Of a stretch of DNA of 64,000 bases, positions 34,590 through 47,223 are shown in pieces (the first letter of the stretch is position 1; every line of letters starts with the position of its first letter). The position numbers were made by a program, and so were the translations under genes. The notes beneath the pieces are model-generated. The model was not told the DNA's origin, searched no databases, and saw nothing but the letters and a program-made list of their open reading frames with translations. Origin of the DNA: Scenedesmus sp. ARA3 (Eukaryota; Chlorophyta; Chlorophyceae; Sphaeropleales; Scenedesmaceae); contig RWJK01001881.1 in the NCBI GenBank assembly GCA_004335835.1, positions 347-64,346 of the forward strand. The letters are read 5' to 3'.

Positions 34590-35141
34590 TGGACGGCACT
34601 TGCCATGTGCAGCAGTGTCTGTGCAGCTGAACAGTTCAGAGAGCAACACGAGTTTGACCATACAGTGTACCCAGCTCTGATTACATGTCACTGCAACACG
34701 TGGCGATGCGCTGTCATGAACATTGGCGATCGTGACCAACATCAGGGTTTGGACATCAGCAAAACATCACCATGCCTATGGACTCCACAGCTTTTATGAG
34801 AGCTACTGGTTTGCACCACTGCTCTTGCAACCCGCCGTTGAGATTGCTGGGTAGTTCAGCGCTGACGATGCTAGCATATGTTCGTTCCTGGCAGCTCAGC
34901 AGGCCAGGAGCTCAACAGGCCAACAGTCACTTGTGTGCATGTAACAACACAGCTGCTAAACCCAATGCAACGCAGATTACAGCAAAAGTAAAACGTTTGC
35001 ACTCATTGCACTCATCGACACAAGCTGCGTTCGTCCTGTCTGCTCTCAATCAAGACGTCCCGCTCATTCGCAGCAAAGTTCGACATAGGAGACCCGCAGG
35101 CTAGTTCACTGCACAGCAATCTGAACGCAGTTTGATCTATA
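34590..35141. other. intergenic, no gene recognised
   Basis: Between the gap-interrupted peptide gene and the next gene. No motif seen. Confidence 0.4.
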
Positions 35142-37364
35142 ATGCCGCATATTGTGTTGGCTTTTGACCCCAGCACCAGCATAGTGTGCTTCAGCTGCCA
35201 AGAAGGAGTAGATGAGCTGCCATTCCCAGTAGCTGCTTTACTGTGCAGCCTCAAGAACTATGCAGAACAGGAGGGTTGGATGCTGGAAGACGTCAGTATG
35301 CAGGACTGCCACCAGGTGTACCACAAGTGGGTGAAGAGCTGCACGTGCGGCACAGCAGGAGGCGTGGGATTCACCAGCAGTAAAAACATCGTCAGTGCAA
35401 ACTGCATGGCAGGGAACCGATGTTGTTCTGCCACTGCACGGCACTTCGTGCATGCACAGGGGTGCCACTGGCCTGCTTTGGGTGATGCTACACAGCAGTC
35501 AACTCCTTGGGCCGGATGACCTGCGCAGCCTCCTGCAGGTGACCACATACTGTAGCTGCGACACAGCACCAACTGTTCACTTCACGACGGCACTAGCTAG
35601 CAGCTGACTCAGTGCTGCTCATGCAACAGCAACAGCATGCATGTGGGCGCCACAACTGGCAAAATACGTCAGCTTCTGCCGCAACCGCATGTGTAAATTC
35701 AAATCAGCACCTAGCACAACTGCGCAAACACCCTCGCAGGTGGCAGATGCGATGACAGCCATGCTACTGGGGCCCAACCTGTGTGCAGCAGGGCACGCAG
35801 CCATGAAGCGCCAATTCAAAGGTGGGGCGCAGCCAGCTAGGGCAGCTGCCGCAGCCCAGCCTGCAGCGATTAGTAGCACACCCGAAGCATCCATGGGCCA
35901 CAACCACATGCTCTGTGCATGCGTGCCATCTGGGATTACATGACAATCCCATGTTCCAGGCAGAGGGACACGTCTGCGGGTTGTTTGGAAGCATTAAACT
36001 GGTGGCGGTGCTTGCAATGGTGTCAAAGCCACAAGTTTGCAGGCGGTCAAAAAGCAGATGAATCAAGCAAGCTTGCAGCAAGCTCATGTGCCTTGTGCTG
36101 CCAAGCAACAAGCAGCTTAACTGTGTGTGCGCCTGCAGGCATTGCCAGCTACTTGGAGCCTTTACTCCAGCCCAGCTTGGAGCTGACATGGCCTCTGGCG
36201 TCGCAGCTGCTGCCCCACCAGACCCTCCTGCAGCCATCAGCAGCAGCAGCCAACCTGCCACTGCTGCTGTCGAGCTTGGGTGCCCAGCAACCTGCGCACG
36301 CTGCAGCTGCAGGAGTGGCAGAGGCCGGCAGCAGCAGCACTGCGGCAGTACTTTGCAACGGCTGCTACTGCTGTGCAACGCCCAGCTGGCAGAGCATGGG
36401 AAGCCTGCAGCTGTTGGCGCTGCAGGTCATAGCTACGTTTGCTGGGGCTGGCTGCGCCCAACAACAGCAGCAGGCAAGTTGTGTGCAGCAGCAGCAGGTT
36501 AAGCATACATGCACGCAGCTATGCCAGCACCTATCGAGCCAGCACTGCCGGTGCTATGGTACCGTGACGCTCTCTTCCTGTCATACCATCTGCATGTTGC
36601 TTGCGTTTGTCTTGCAGGGCGAACAATGTGGCCAAGTGATGCTGCACCTCCAGCCACCTCAATGGGGCGCTGGTGGCGTGCAAGCTGAAGCAGGCTGCAT
36701 GCAGCTGCTGTGGTGCCACCTGCAGCCTGGCCTGCAGCTGTGCCTGCTCAGCAACGAATGGCCGCTGCAGCTGTTCGGCCACAGCATACACCAGCTGTGT
36801 GCGAGGTCCAAGCTGGATGCCGCTGCACTTGCGCCGCTGCCATTACCGCATCCAGCGTTAGCTGTAGTGGTGGCAGACGCTGGCAGGAACTGGGTGACGT
36901 TCAACACAGCAAACAAGTGAGTGAGCAGACCCTACCAGTGGTCAGCTCGCCTGTCTGCATCTAGGCGAAGCATCAGCATTGCTGCTGCTCAGGGAAGCTG
37001 GAGGCGCCTTGCGCAGCTTGCTGAGTCACTGACAACTGCATCAACCGAAGTGAAAGTCTCTGCTGCTATGTTCCTGTCAACTAAATTGCCACAATGCTGC
37101 TGGCTGGCGTGGCCTTGCCTCTTACCTTGCAGGCACCATGGCGGGAGCGCCTGTTTTGTGCAGCTGGCCATGCAGTTGCACCAAGGGCAGGATGGTGACA
37201 AAGGCACTGTGTTATTACACACTGAAGACCTGACGGTTGCAGGCATGGCTGCAGGCCGTGGCTGCAACGTGTATCTGCTGGCTGCGGGCAGCAGCCTCAG
37301 TGTTGCGCAAGTGCAGGAGCTGATGCAGCAGTGCCTGCCTGGGGCGGTGCTTGGGAACTGCTGA
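35142..37364 (+). CDS. unrecognised multi-exon gene
   Basis: Family not recognised. Candidate exons on the plus strand, each with a GT donor: 35142-35315 ('MPHIVLAFDPSTSIVCFSCQ', ends CACCAG|GTG), about 35450-35540 ('GLLWVMLHSSQLLGPDDLRS'), 35640-35830 (containing 'VADAMTAMLLGPNLCAAG'), 36139-36475 (Leu/Ala/Gln-rich), 36618-36916 ('LQLCLLSNEWPLQLFGHSIH', ends 'WVTFNTANK' before GTGAGT), about 36964-37060, and 37132-37364 ('GTVLLHTEDLTVAG', ends 'GAVLGNC' at TGA). The protein would be a mostly soluble, Leu/Gln-rich scaffold of some 450 residues, without membrane helices or catalytic motifs. The exon set and phases were not all verified. The first and last exons are the best supported. Confidence 0.4.
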
Positions 37365-37695
37365 TGGAGTAACAGGTGCCTGACACACTGACACATTGAG
37401 TTGGCATTGTTATTACATGATTGGGTGCACCTGTACTTCTCAGGGGTACCTCCACTGCCAGTCTAGCATGCTACCCTTCATAGCATCTTGCAGGGGTCGC
37501 TGCTCACTTCCGTTTTACGAGCGATTATAGGTGATTTGAACACACTGGTGCTCAATTAAGCTCCAGCCCAGGCCGTCACGCAGCTGTCAACGGCCTGGCT
37601 TGGCCAACGTTTCGACACTGCTCCCGGCGCTCCGTAACATGGTCCATTGGCTAGCTGCACTTGCAACACGTACTCACCCGTAGGCTTGCACAATA

Positions 37696-40600
37696 ATGAA
37701 TGCGCCTGACCACAACAACATGCAGGTGACAGGTTATTCGAGGGTGGCACTTGTGGTGTCACCACCATACATGTTGATGCTGGGTGGCAAGTTGCGAGGC
37801 AAGATTAGACTTAATGATCGAGCAAAAAAGCCGAAAAGCGTTAAGAAAATGGAGCCGGTGATCCTTGCCCTAGCTGAAGCTCTCTGGCCGGCACTGGAGC
37901 AGCAAGAAGCAGAGCGATCAGCTGGAAATGCCGCTGCTCTGAACCAGTACCTGCGCCTTTCGGGCGCTGACATGAAGCAAGTTCCAGAGGAGGTGCGGCG
38001 ATAGGCGCATGTCCTTGCATCCCGACTAATCATGCAGCAACTGTTGATTTGTCAACAGCATGTGAAGCAGCACTGTGGTGCTGAAAGCCAAGATGTGCTG
38101 CAGGTTCTCAAAATGGTGGAAAACTGCTTTGTTGGAGCCCAACAACAGCAGCTGAAGCTGTGAGTGCTTGCCTATGCTCAGCATCAGCTGCAGCCTGGTC
38201 ACTGCAATGCAGCATGAGAACCTGACATCACCGTGACAGCAGCAGAGCAGCACAAATGTCAGGACACTTGACCATCACCGCAATTGCTCACAGTGCACTG
38301 CAGCAGTGTGTTTAAACCTGTACTGCACCAGCATCATGTGTCCCACATGTCACCCGGCTCTGAAATGGAACGTCCCTTCAGCAACCTGCCCACTTACCCT
38401 GTGGCTGTGCGACCCTCCCTTTTCATACCTTATCGGCTCAACATCTTGCGGACTTGGCTCGACTACAGGGCACTGCAGCTGCTGGGTTACCGGCTGCCGA
38501 CGCTGCTGATGGCTGGGCACCACAGCCTGTCGCCGCAGTGGCCGCTGCTGCAGCCCTTCCACAAGATGCCGCTGCAGGCGCGCCAGGCAGTGCTGCGGAG
38601 CTGGGCACACAGCAGCCTGCCTCAGCTCAGGAAGGTGCGTGGCACAGCTACTGACGCAAGCATGCCAGCAGCAGCACTGTGGCTGTATCGTCCTGCATGC
38701 CTCAGCGCATTCTGGCTCGCGCTGCAGCTGCCCGCTGCAGCAGACAGGAAAAGCACAGCCTTTTGCGCCGCCGTACATGGTGATTTACAGTAGGTGTGCT
38801 GATATAGTAAGTGTGCCTATTATTTCATGTGCTGCCTGCCCCTGTGCTTCATGCAGGCCTACAAGGGCCTGAAGGGGCTGCTGGCTGCAGCCATCCTCAC
38901 ACACATCGACCCCGCCACAGGCACCAACCCCTGCTTCCAGGCGCTGGGCTACAGCCAGGGCGACAGGCTGCAGGAGCAGGGCCTGGGGCCGCTGCCTGCT
39001 GCTGCTGAGGCTGCAGAGGAGGTGCTGTGCAGCGCCACTGTGCATGTGCCGGAGCTGGTGGCAGCAGGCCTGGACGTGCAGGTGGGAGGTGCAGTAGCAG
39101 CAGCAGTGTAGTAGCAGCAGTGTTGTGGTACCTGGTAGGTGCAAGACCTGCTGAAGAGGCATGCAGTGTGTCCTTGATTTAGCTCGCTGCTATTTGATGC
39201 AGAGCCTAACATGCAGCATGCCTCTAGCACAGTGTTTGTAATGCGTGCGTGCCTGCCTCGTGTGATGCTGTGCAGGCTTGCTTGGCCAAGCGCGGTTTCC
39301 TGCTGACTCGAGACGGAGGACACAGCGCAGCAGCAGTAACAGCAGCAGCAGCAGCAGATGCCAACAGCCTGCCAGACCAGCAGCAAACCAGCAGCACTGC
39401 AGCAATAGCCAATGGCAAAGGCAGCAGCAGCAGTGGTGGCAGCGTTGAGCTGTTCTATGATACTGTCATCGTTGGTTCTGGAGCTGGCGGCGGCGTGACT
39501 GCTGCGCTGCTTGCTGCTGCTGGCATGCGTGTGCTGGTGCTGGAGAAAGCTGGCTGGATGCGAAGGAAGGGTGAGGCGACTGCAGCACACTGGCTAGGCT
39601 AGACCTTGGTTTGGGCAATGGTAGTGACGGGGTGGTGGCTGCAATCCCGTAAGCAGAACAGCAATGCAGCTTGTGTCTTGGAAGGCATGCGAGCAGCAAG
39701 TGCATGCAGTTGTGCACGGCCTTGCGGTGCGACTGGCGCTGGCTGCTGGGCTTGTTACTCAGGCTGTGATATCCGCATTGCGCTGCTGCGCCGTGTGGCG
39801 CTGCTGCAGACATGAGCTGGCTGGAGGGCGAGTCCCACGCTGAGATGTATGAGCGGGCTGGCTTCCTGGCCACTGAGGATGGAGGCATCAATGTGCTGGC
39901 TGGCTCCACGCTTGGGGGCGGTGAGCGAGCTGGTGCTTTCTACAGCTAGCTTGCAGAGTTGCTGCTTGCTTTGCACTCTCATGCCGCATGGCGTACAGTT
40001 TGCAGCTGCCTTGCTTCCCGGTTGCCGCACTGCTGTGCTGTTTGCTGACTGGCCGTTGCTTCGCCTGCCGCCATTTCATGTGCCGCACCCCTGCAACCAA
40101 CAGGCACCAAGATCAACTGGACGGCCAGCCTCCGCACACCTGAGCACGTGCGGCGAGAGTGGGCTGCAGCGCCGCACAACCTGGAAGCACTCGGACCCGA
40201 TTCCAAAGCCTTCAGCGCCTCACTCGATGCTGTGTGCAGCAGGCTAGGCGTGTCAACAGGCACAGAGATGAGTGGCCCAAATGCCAGGCTGCTGCAGGGC
40301 CTAGAGGCGCTGGGGGCGCATGGCGAGGAGCTGCCGCGCAACTGCCTGAGCAAGAAGTGCAGTGCGTACTGCAATTTTGGCTGCAGGAGTGGGCACAAGC
40401 AGAGCAGCGACGTGACGTGGCTGGTGGATGCTGTGCGCATGGGGGCGCACGTGCTGACAGGCATGGAGGCGCAGCGGGTGCTGTTGGAGGCGAACGACAG
40501 CACGGTGCGCGCAAATCGCCTGAATCATAAGATACTATGAGCTGCCTTCAGTCCACGAGTAGCATTGTATGTGCACGCTGCACATCCAACGATGTTCAGT

Positions 40601-42522
40601 TGCACCTCTACACAGCTGACTGTCAAAGGCACACCTGCACGAGAACAGCAGGCCGGCAGTGGTTGGTGTTTGTAAAGCGGCTGTACCTGCACATGAGCAA
40701 TACCTTGGATAGCTGTGCAGTGGCTCATCATGCTGGCCTGCTTTGTCTACGATGCTGCGCTCAACCGCAGGATGCCAGCAGCGACGCAGCAGCGCATCGC
40801 CGCCGCCAGAAAGCAGCAGGCGTGCTCGCCCTCAGCTCACCCCGCACCACTCCAGGCGCCCCAACACCCACGCTGCAGCAGGTGCCCATCACCATCCACG
40901 CCCCGCTGGTGGTTGCTAGCTGCGGCTCGATCCACACGCCTGCGCTGCTGCTGCGCAGCGGCGTCAGGTGCAGCGGCAACGTGGGCCGGCATCTTCGGCT
41001 GCACCCTGCTGCTGGCCTGGTGGGCTTCTTTGAGCGCAGCAAAGAGCAGCAGGCTGCGGGGCAAGGCGCTGTGGAGATGTACCAGGTGCGCTGGGTGGGC
41101 TGCTGGCTAGTTCGCGGCAATGCTGTGTGGTGACATGGCTATGTTTGTTGCTGTGGAAGGTGTGTGTGGGGCTCTGAGCTGCGCAGCACCACGAGACATG
41201 TGTGCTGCTTTCTTGAACAGGCTGCCATCTTCATGAGCGGTGCCGCGCCCTGCCAACAAACTTTGCGCGGATGCAAACACTGCCGCATGTTCCATGTGTG
41301 TTCCAGGGTGTGTCCATGGGCAGCTACTCGCGTGCTGCTGCTGGCTGGTCTGAGGGCGGCTATGGAGCCATGGTGTCTGTGCCAGCAGCACACCCCGGCC
41401 TGCTGGGCGCAATCTGTCCAGACAGCAGCCCAGGCGCGCTGAAGAAGATGATGCTGGACCTGCGCGACGGCTCCGGCTGTGTGATCTTCACGCGCGACAG
41501 CGGCAGCGGCAGTGTGGGGGTTGATGGTGCAGGCAGGCCTGTGATCCGCTACTGGCTGGACAAGACCACAGAGAAGCACCTGTTTGACGTGAGTGGCTGG
41601 CTGCACTGTTGACAAGATGTGCTTGGCCTTTCACGTTGCAGGCTGGCTGGTGCAGGGGCGTGCAGCTGCTGTCGAACGCCTGCTGCAGTCCTGCGTGGCT
41701 GTGTAGGCTTCCTGCCCACATGTCCATGCCATGCCAACGCCCTGCTGCCCTGCCGTAATGATGTCACAAGCAACCTGCGTTTTCCGGGCCCTGTAGCGGC
41801 ACTCGTGACTTGTTGTACATATTACACCGCCTTGGGTCCATCTGCAGGGCATTGAGCTGGCGGTGCGTGCGCTGGCTGCTGCCGGCGCGTGCCGCATCTT
41901 GCTGCCCAACAACTGCCTCAACTGGGACGTGCGCTTCGACCCCGAGGCAGCGCCCGAGGCGCGTGCTGCAACACTGGAGGCATTGATCGCGCAGCTGCGC
42001 AGGCGCGGGGTGTACCCCAAGTACGGGCTGCAGCTGTTGTCTGCGCACCAGATGGGCAGCTGCCGCATGGGTAGCTCTCCCAGGTGAGGCGCGGTGAAGG
42101 GGTAGCGGGGGGCTGGGAGGATTGCTGACTACTGCTAGTTTACTGCCTAGCAGGTGTTGGCGACGTCAACAGCCCAAACATGGCCACGCTGTGTACAATA
42201 GCTCTTCTGAGACAACCTGCATATTGACAGTCGCTGCCACGCGTGCTGCTGAATCACCGAGAGCAGCAAGCCATGTTGCGGCGCCAACCTTTCTCCCAAC
42301 ACCAACCATTCTCCCTACTGCTGCAGGTCCTCGGCAGTCGACGCGTCCGGGCAGTGCTGGCAGGTGGCGGGGCTGTATGTGGCTGACGCCAGCCTGTTCC
42401 CCACGCCCTCTGGCGTGAACCCCATGATCACCGTGTATGGCCTGGCCCACATGGTAGCCTCAGGCATTGCACAGCGCTGGAAGGCAGCAAAGAAGGCAAA
42501 GGAGGCAGCCGCCAAGCAGTAG
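37696..42522 (+). CDS. long-chain fatty-alcohol oxidase (GMC oxidoreductase, plant FAO type)
   Basis: FAD enzyme that oxidises long-chain alcohols to aldehydes with release of H2O2. The plant and yeast homologues are membrane-associated and serve wax or omega-oxidation. About ten exons. The first (37696-37992) carries 'LAEALWPALEQQEAE' and 'LSGADMKQVPEE', matching the FAO N-terminal region. 38400-38636 gives 'PFHKMPLQARQAVLRSWA'. 38858 onward gives 'AYKGLKGLLAA...NPCFQALGY'. The FAD dinucleotide fold is at 39450-39560 ('TVIVGSGAGGGVTAALLAAA'), then 'GGINVLAGSTLGGG', 'KINWTASLRTPEHVR', 'CGSIHTPALLLRSGV', 'EGGYGAMVSVPAAHPGLLGA', the catalytic-His block 'LLSAHQMGSCRMG' and the Asn block 'SGVNPMITVYGLAHMVASGI'. 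It ends with a Lys/Ala-rich tail at TAG 42520-42522. A further exon between 37993 and 38340 is possible. The exact start is uncertain. Confidence 0.88.
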
Positions 42523-45067
42523 CATTATCATGCAGGAGAGTGGCATGGCAATTGTTGTTATTTGGGTGGCAAGGGAGGTGGTGAGGGGTGCAGCACGTGA
42601 TGAACATGCTGCTGTTGGGCTGCTGTGGCGGCGCGCTGAGAACTTGCGTGATTACTGCACTATTTGGACCACTTTTGTGTGCGCGAGAGATTGTATATGG
42701 GAACATGGAGCAGGCTAGTGACATGTGCGAGATTGTGCGCTGCTGCATGCATACATGTATGCCCGCACTGCCAATTCATGTATGCTGTCATCTGCTTGCC
42801 ATGATGTTCATCACTGCATCGGCCGTGGGTTGGGCGGGTTTTCCTCACCAGTGATATGCTGTGAGGTTGCACCTGTCGCAGGATTCCTATGCCGTCTGAC
42901 AGGGGTTGCACAGCAAATACAGGGTTTTCTGCATTGTTTTCGATTAAGACATGCATCTGTGACTTACTCGTGCTTCGGCCGCAAGTGTCACACATGCTGC
43001 ACCCATGCTTTGTGACATATGACTCAGCTTTGACTTATGTAATCATTGCCGTCGGCATGCACACATGCTGGGCAGCTGTGGTGTGGAAGTGCTGTGCATG
43101 TGGGCGACAGCCACGGCACACGAGTGTATCACGGTTATCCGTTGCTGCATGAGACGAGCCAGGTGACATGCTCTGTGTTCGTCGTGCACGCTCGTCTACA
43201 GGCAAGCTATGTTTTCATCAGCAGGATTGCATGTGTTGTGTGCGGCGCCATCAGCGGAGGAGTGCAGGGCCGCTGCACCCGCTGTACAGTGCCGCTGTGA
43301 TCAATTGAACTAGAGCTTAAGGCATCAAGTGATTGCGCTGCACGGTGCCGATGAAGCACCATATGCACCATATGGTTGTGACTGTCCAGCAGAGCTGGGC
43401 GTGGCATAGCCAGCAGCGCAGCACTTGCCAGCGACCTTGTGCATGAAGGATTACATCGCCATGTGTTGGCTGTTACGCGCCGCAGTATGCACATTGATTG
43501 TGGGTGAAGTGCCCGGCATGCTTGTGGGTGAATTCCCGTCCCAGTGTTGGCCCATCACTGCATCAAGACAGCACCACCATGTATTGTGTGCAAAGTGTGT
43601 GCATCGGGCCACTGGAGTGGCGATGCAGACATAAGAGTGCCTGACTTGCATTGCTTAGCGACATCTGCATGCATTCCTGCATCTGAGCATGGCTGTGCAG
43701 ATTCTGTGAATGCTGTTGTTCGTCATGCTTGGGCATCGATGCCCACGAAGTACTGTCAGCAACCAGGCGCGCCGCAACTCAGCGCTGTCAGCACTGACTT
43801 GCATACAGCAGATCTTCATGCACACTCCTGCACGCAATGCAGGCATGTCCAGGCATACACGGAGCAGTTAGGCCTGCCAGTGATGGGATAACGTCACTTT
43901 GTGCATCAATTGCTGCCAGCTGATCAAATAAACAAGCGTGCTTATTGATTGCAGCTCTCCACCCTGCTGATGTGGCAGGATGGCTAGGTAGCTTGCATAC
44001 TTTTTGACCTAGATGTAGTCGCCATGGTGTGTTTATCTGCAAGTCTTATGACTACACGGTGCTGCGCTCAGCGAAGCTGCTGCGGTGTTCATGTTGCTAG
44101 CAGCTAGCCAGCAGCAGAAGAGTAGCATGCGAGCCTCACACTGTGTGATACCTGTTTAGCACGGGACTGGAGCAGCGCATGCACGCATGTGAAGTGGAGC
44201 AGACACCCAGCTTGTATGGACTGGCCGGTGCATGGGTAGCATTGGCAGAGCCCTTGCACACCTTGCAGGGCCGGGCCGCGTTCTAACAGCGCTCCTAGGC
44301 TTGTTTACTGCGAATCCGGACGGCTTTCTGGGTCGGATACAATGGCCGGTGATGAACTCAGCTGCAGAGCACCAGGACTACCTCTGACTACAAAGGAGCC
44401 GAAGACCGTCAGTGCCGTTGCCCCCCAGGCCATCGTGGCTACTGAGGGCGGCACTGACCAGAGTTTGCATTAAATGCAGGTAATACTAGAAGTAGGAGGA
44501 GCAGCAGCACCACAACATTGTAGTTGAAGTAGCCATGCTGGTCCTGGGGGGCCCCTTCTTGCTATGTGAGTACGCATTATGTTGCATGCAATGATTGACC
44601 TGCAATGATTGACCTGCTTGCACGTTGTACCAATTCTATACTGCTCTGAAGTTCTGCCAGAACTTCAAGTGATGTTATGTGACTGTGGTTCAGGTCAAGC
44701 TCGTGACTGTACCGCTGCCTTCAACACAAGGCATTCAGCTACCGAGCACGCATTTACTGGACCCTTTCGATGGCGTTTGCTGCGTTATTCAGGTCTGCTC
44801 GCACTTTCAGCTGCAGCTCGAAATCTGTCCGTGATCTCTGACTAAACTGAGCAGCATTTGCTACCGGGGCTCCTGCTTTGAATGGACTCGCAGCAATCCC
44901 TGGAATCTAACCAATTAGCCTGCTGCAAACGCAGCACCCTGTGTTGAACGGACGTCAGCAGCAGTGCAGGCAGCAGCACAGCAGCACCACCACCAGCAGC
45001 AGCAGCAGCAGTAGTAGTATCAAAATTTGAACGGTCAATTATTAAGCAGTAGATCCTTTGCTGCAGC
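42523..45067. other. long intergenic region, possible short exon near 44342
   Basis: Mostly low-information sequence rich in TGCATGC words. An ATG at 44342 in a good context opens a 43-codon frame ('MAGDELSCRAPGLPLTTKEP' onward) ending in TAA near 44473. It could be a micro-ORF or a first exon, but there is no homology cue. Otherwise nothing seen. Confidence 0.35.
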
Positions 45068-45821
45068 ATGGATAACCTGGTGGAAGCATGGCAACGGCTG
45101 CCGCGGCGGGACAAGTTCAAGGCCATAGCAGCATGCGCGCTGTGCACCTGGGCTGCTGGACTGTCAGTGAGTTGCTGCACGACACCTTCAATCAAAGCAG
45201 CAGACGCGTTGTCTAGTTTGTAAAGCCAAATGCCAAGCTCAATGCAATACTTGCTGCATGCGTCATAGAACATTGTTGTCATGCTTACGAGTTGCTGCAT
45301 CCCAATGAGTTGTGCATTGGGTGCGGCATGTGGCGCCTTTCATGCGACTACGATGGTGGCAAACAAACATCCTTGCTGCCACGGGCTGCGGCACAGCGCA
45401 GCACGACCAGCACAGCATGGGATGCCCCACGGCTGCACCCCGGCTGTCTCCTTGAATGCTGTGTGAGCATGCACATGCTGACGTGTCGCAAACGTGTCGC
45501 ACTCCGGTTCATGTGCTCGCTGTCTGACGCGCTGCCCCTGCCTGCTGCGCCGTCACCTGCCAGTATGACATGTACCGGATGCAACAGCGGCCAGACTTCC
45601 GGCAGCGCTTCGGGCTGGGAGATGAGGCAGCAGCAGCGCAGCCTGAACAGCAGGCGGAGCAGGAGAGTAAGCCTTGGAAGCGCCAGCAGCAGCAGCAGGA
45701 CCAAGTGCAACAGCAGCAGCAGCAGCGGCAACAGCAGCAGCAGGAGGGGGAGGAGGAGGAAGAGGCAGGGGTGCAGAAGCCTTGGTGGCGTAAAAAGAGA
45801 CAAGATCGGCAGCAGCAATAG
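45068..45821 (+). CDS. small single-pass membrane protein with Gln/Glu-rich tail
   Basis: Family not recognised. Two exons in phase: 45068-45166 (donor GTGAGT) and 45564-45821 (acceptor GCCAG), giving 118 residues. The N-terminal 17 residues are amphipathic and basic ('MDNLVEAWQRLPRRDKFK'). A short hydrophobic helix follows ('AIAACALCTWAAGLS', about 19-33) and then 'YDMYRMQQRPDFRQRFG', which looks like an ordered juxtamembrane segment. The last 75 residues are low complexity: poly-Gln, an E-rich cluster, and a basic 'PWWRKKRQDRQQQ' end. The layout resembles small inner-mitochondrial or ER assembly proteins, but this is only an analogy. Start and both splice sites are well supported by phase. 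Confidence 0.55.
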
Positions 45822-47223
45822 CAGCGGTGTGCACTAGCTGTAGCGTAGGGTAGAGTGCCTCGCAGCAGGTGCAGCCCGGGTGCACAGTGCGGCGCTGACG
45901 GCACTCAGGCTGAGAAACAGGATGCGAGAATGGGCTGGTTATGACCGGCAGCAGGGCATGTGCTCGTGTGCACCCGTAGTGTCAGGGTGCAGGCGTCGCT
46001 TGATTGCGCCACTGGCAAGCCTGCTGAGGTGGACATGCATATAAAGCAAGCAGGGTGGCTAGCACAGCCACTGGGCAGTGCAGTGTGGATGCCGGTTGCT
46101 TTCAGCTGCATCTGCTGCTTTGTTGCTGTTGGCCTTGTACATTCGATGGGGATCTTCAGGTCTGTTCCAAGCGTTTCATGCCATAGGGTATTGGCAATGC
46201 CCTATGCCTCACTGTTGCATTGTCTTCCGTCACATCGTCACGATGGTACGGCGTACCAGCACCTGCGTGCCCGATGCGTTCAATGCAGAAGATTATACCG
46301 GTACTTTGTGTCCATGGTGGTCTTGCGACGGTATGCTGTGCAGTTGTATGCCAGCCTCGGCGGTCATTGTCTGCACATATGCAATGGAGAATTGCCGCGG
46401 TGCAATCTCGGCCTGGATGCATATGCATATGCTCACCCAGTTATGCACGCTGAGTTGCAGTGACACCATGTTTCTCTCACCCTGCCTTTGACCCCATCAA
46501 CCCACCACTATGCCTCTCACCCTGTCCGACATGGGCCAATGTTGTGCTGCAGCCAGCTTCTGCCAACGCACTCACAGTGTTTGTGCATGTGACTTGGATG
46601 GGTGGTGGTCACGGTAAATTAGTGAAGATGTCGTGCACCTTGGTACATCTGCAAGCACTCCTATCTATGGCACACTTACACAGCTGAAGGTTTCAAGTGA
46701 TGAAGAACACTGAGACTACCTAGACCGGTGCAAAGAGGTCAGGCATGGCATGGCTGGTAAGGTCCTGGTCCAGCTGGCCAGCATGATGTCTTGCTCCAGG
46801 CCCTCAGGGACTCTCAGGTGGGAGCTCCTGGTGGATGACTGCATGCTCCAACTCAGCGCAGCACGATGATGCTTACCATAGGCTGGGGCAACAGTGGTCC
46901 TCCGGAGAACTGCAGGCGCGCTCGCGGATCCCCACCTGACCTGACCCACCTGACTAACATGACGTTAACGTGAACGGTGCATATGCTGGCAAGATAGCCG
47001 GCTACAACTTGCTTCAGATGTTTTCTTGCAATTTGTTCTGTTTTCACACAGATAAGTGCGCCGTCACCGTGCTCCGCTCTTACGAAGCGAAGTGCTGACG
47101 GGATCTTGTCAAAGCAGACATCGGGAACCCTCAAACTATAATAATTTCAGGGGTGGAACAGGGTAACGTAAGCAGTGTAGGTTGCTGCGGGATCCTGCTG
47201 CCCAGCAACGGGCCCTGAGCAGC
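45822..47223. other. intergenic and upstream region of the kinase gene
   Basis: No convincing gene. Frames at 45960-46491 lack motifs. The final 50 bases likely contain the kinase 5' UTR; an upstream in-frame non-ATG extension begins at 47182. Confidence 0.4.

Noticed and set aside
45348..45818. Leu-rich minus-strand frame resembling membrane helices
   Set aside because: It is the complement of the poly-Gln tail of the small membrane protein (CAG read as CTG).
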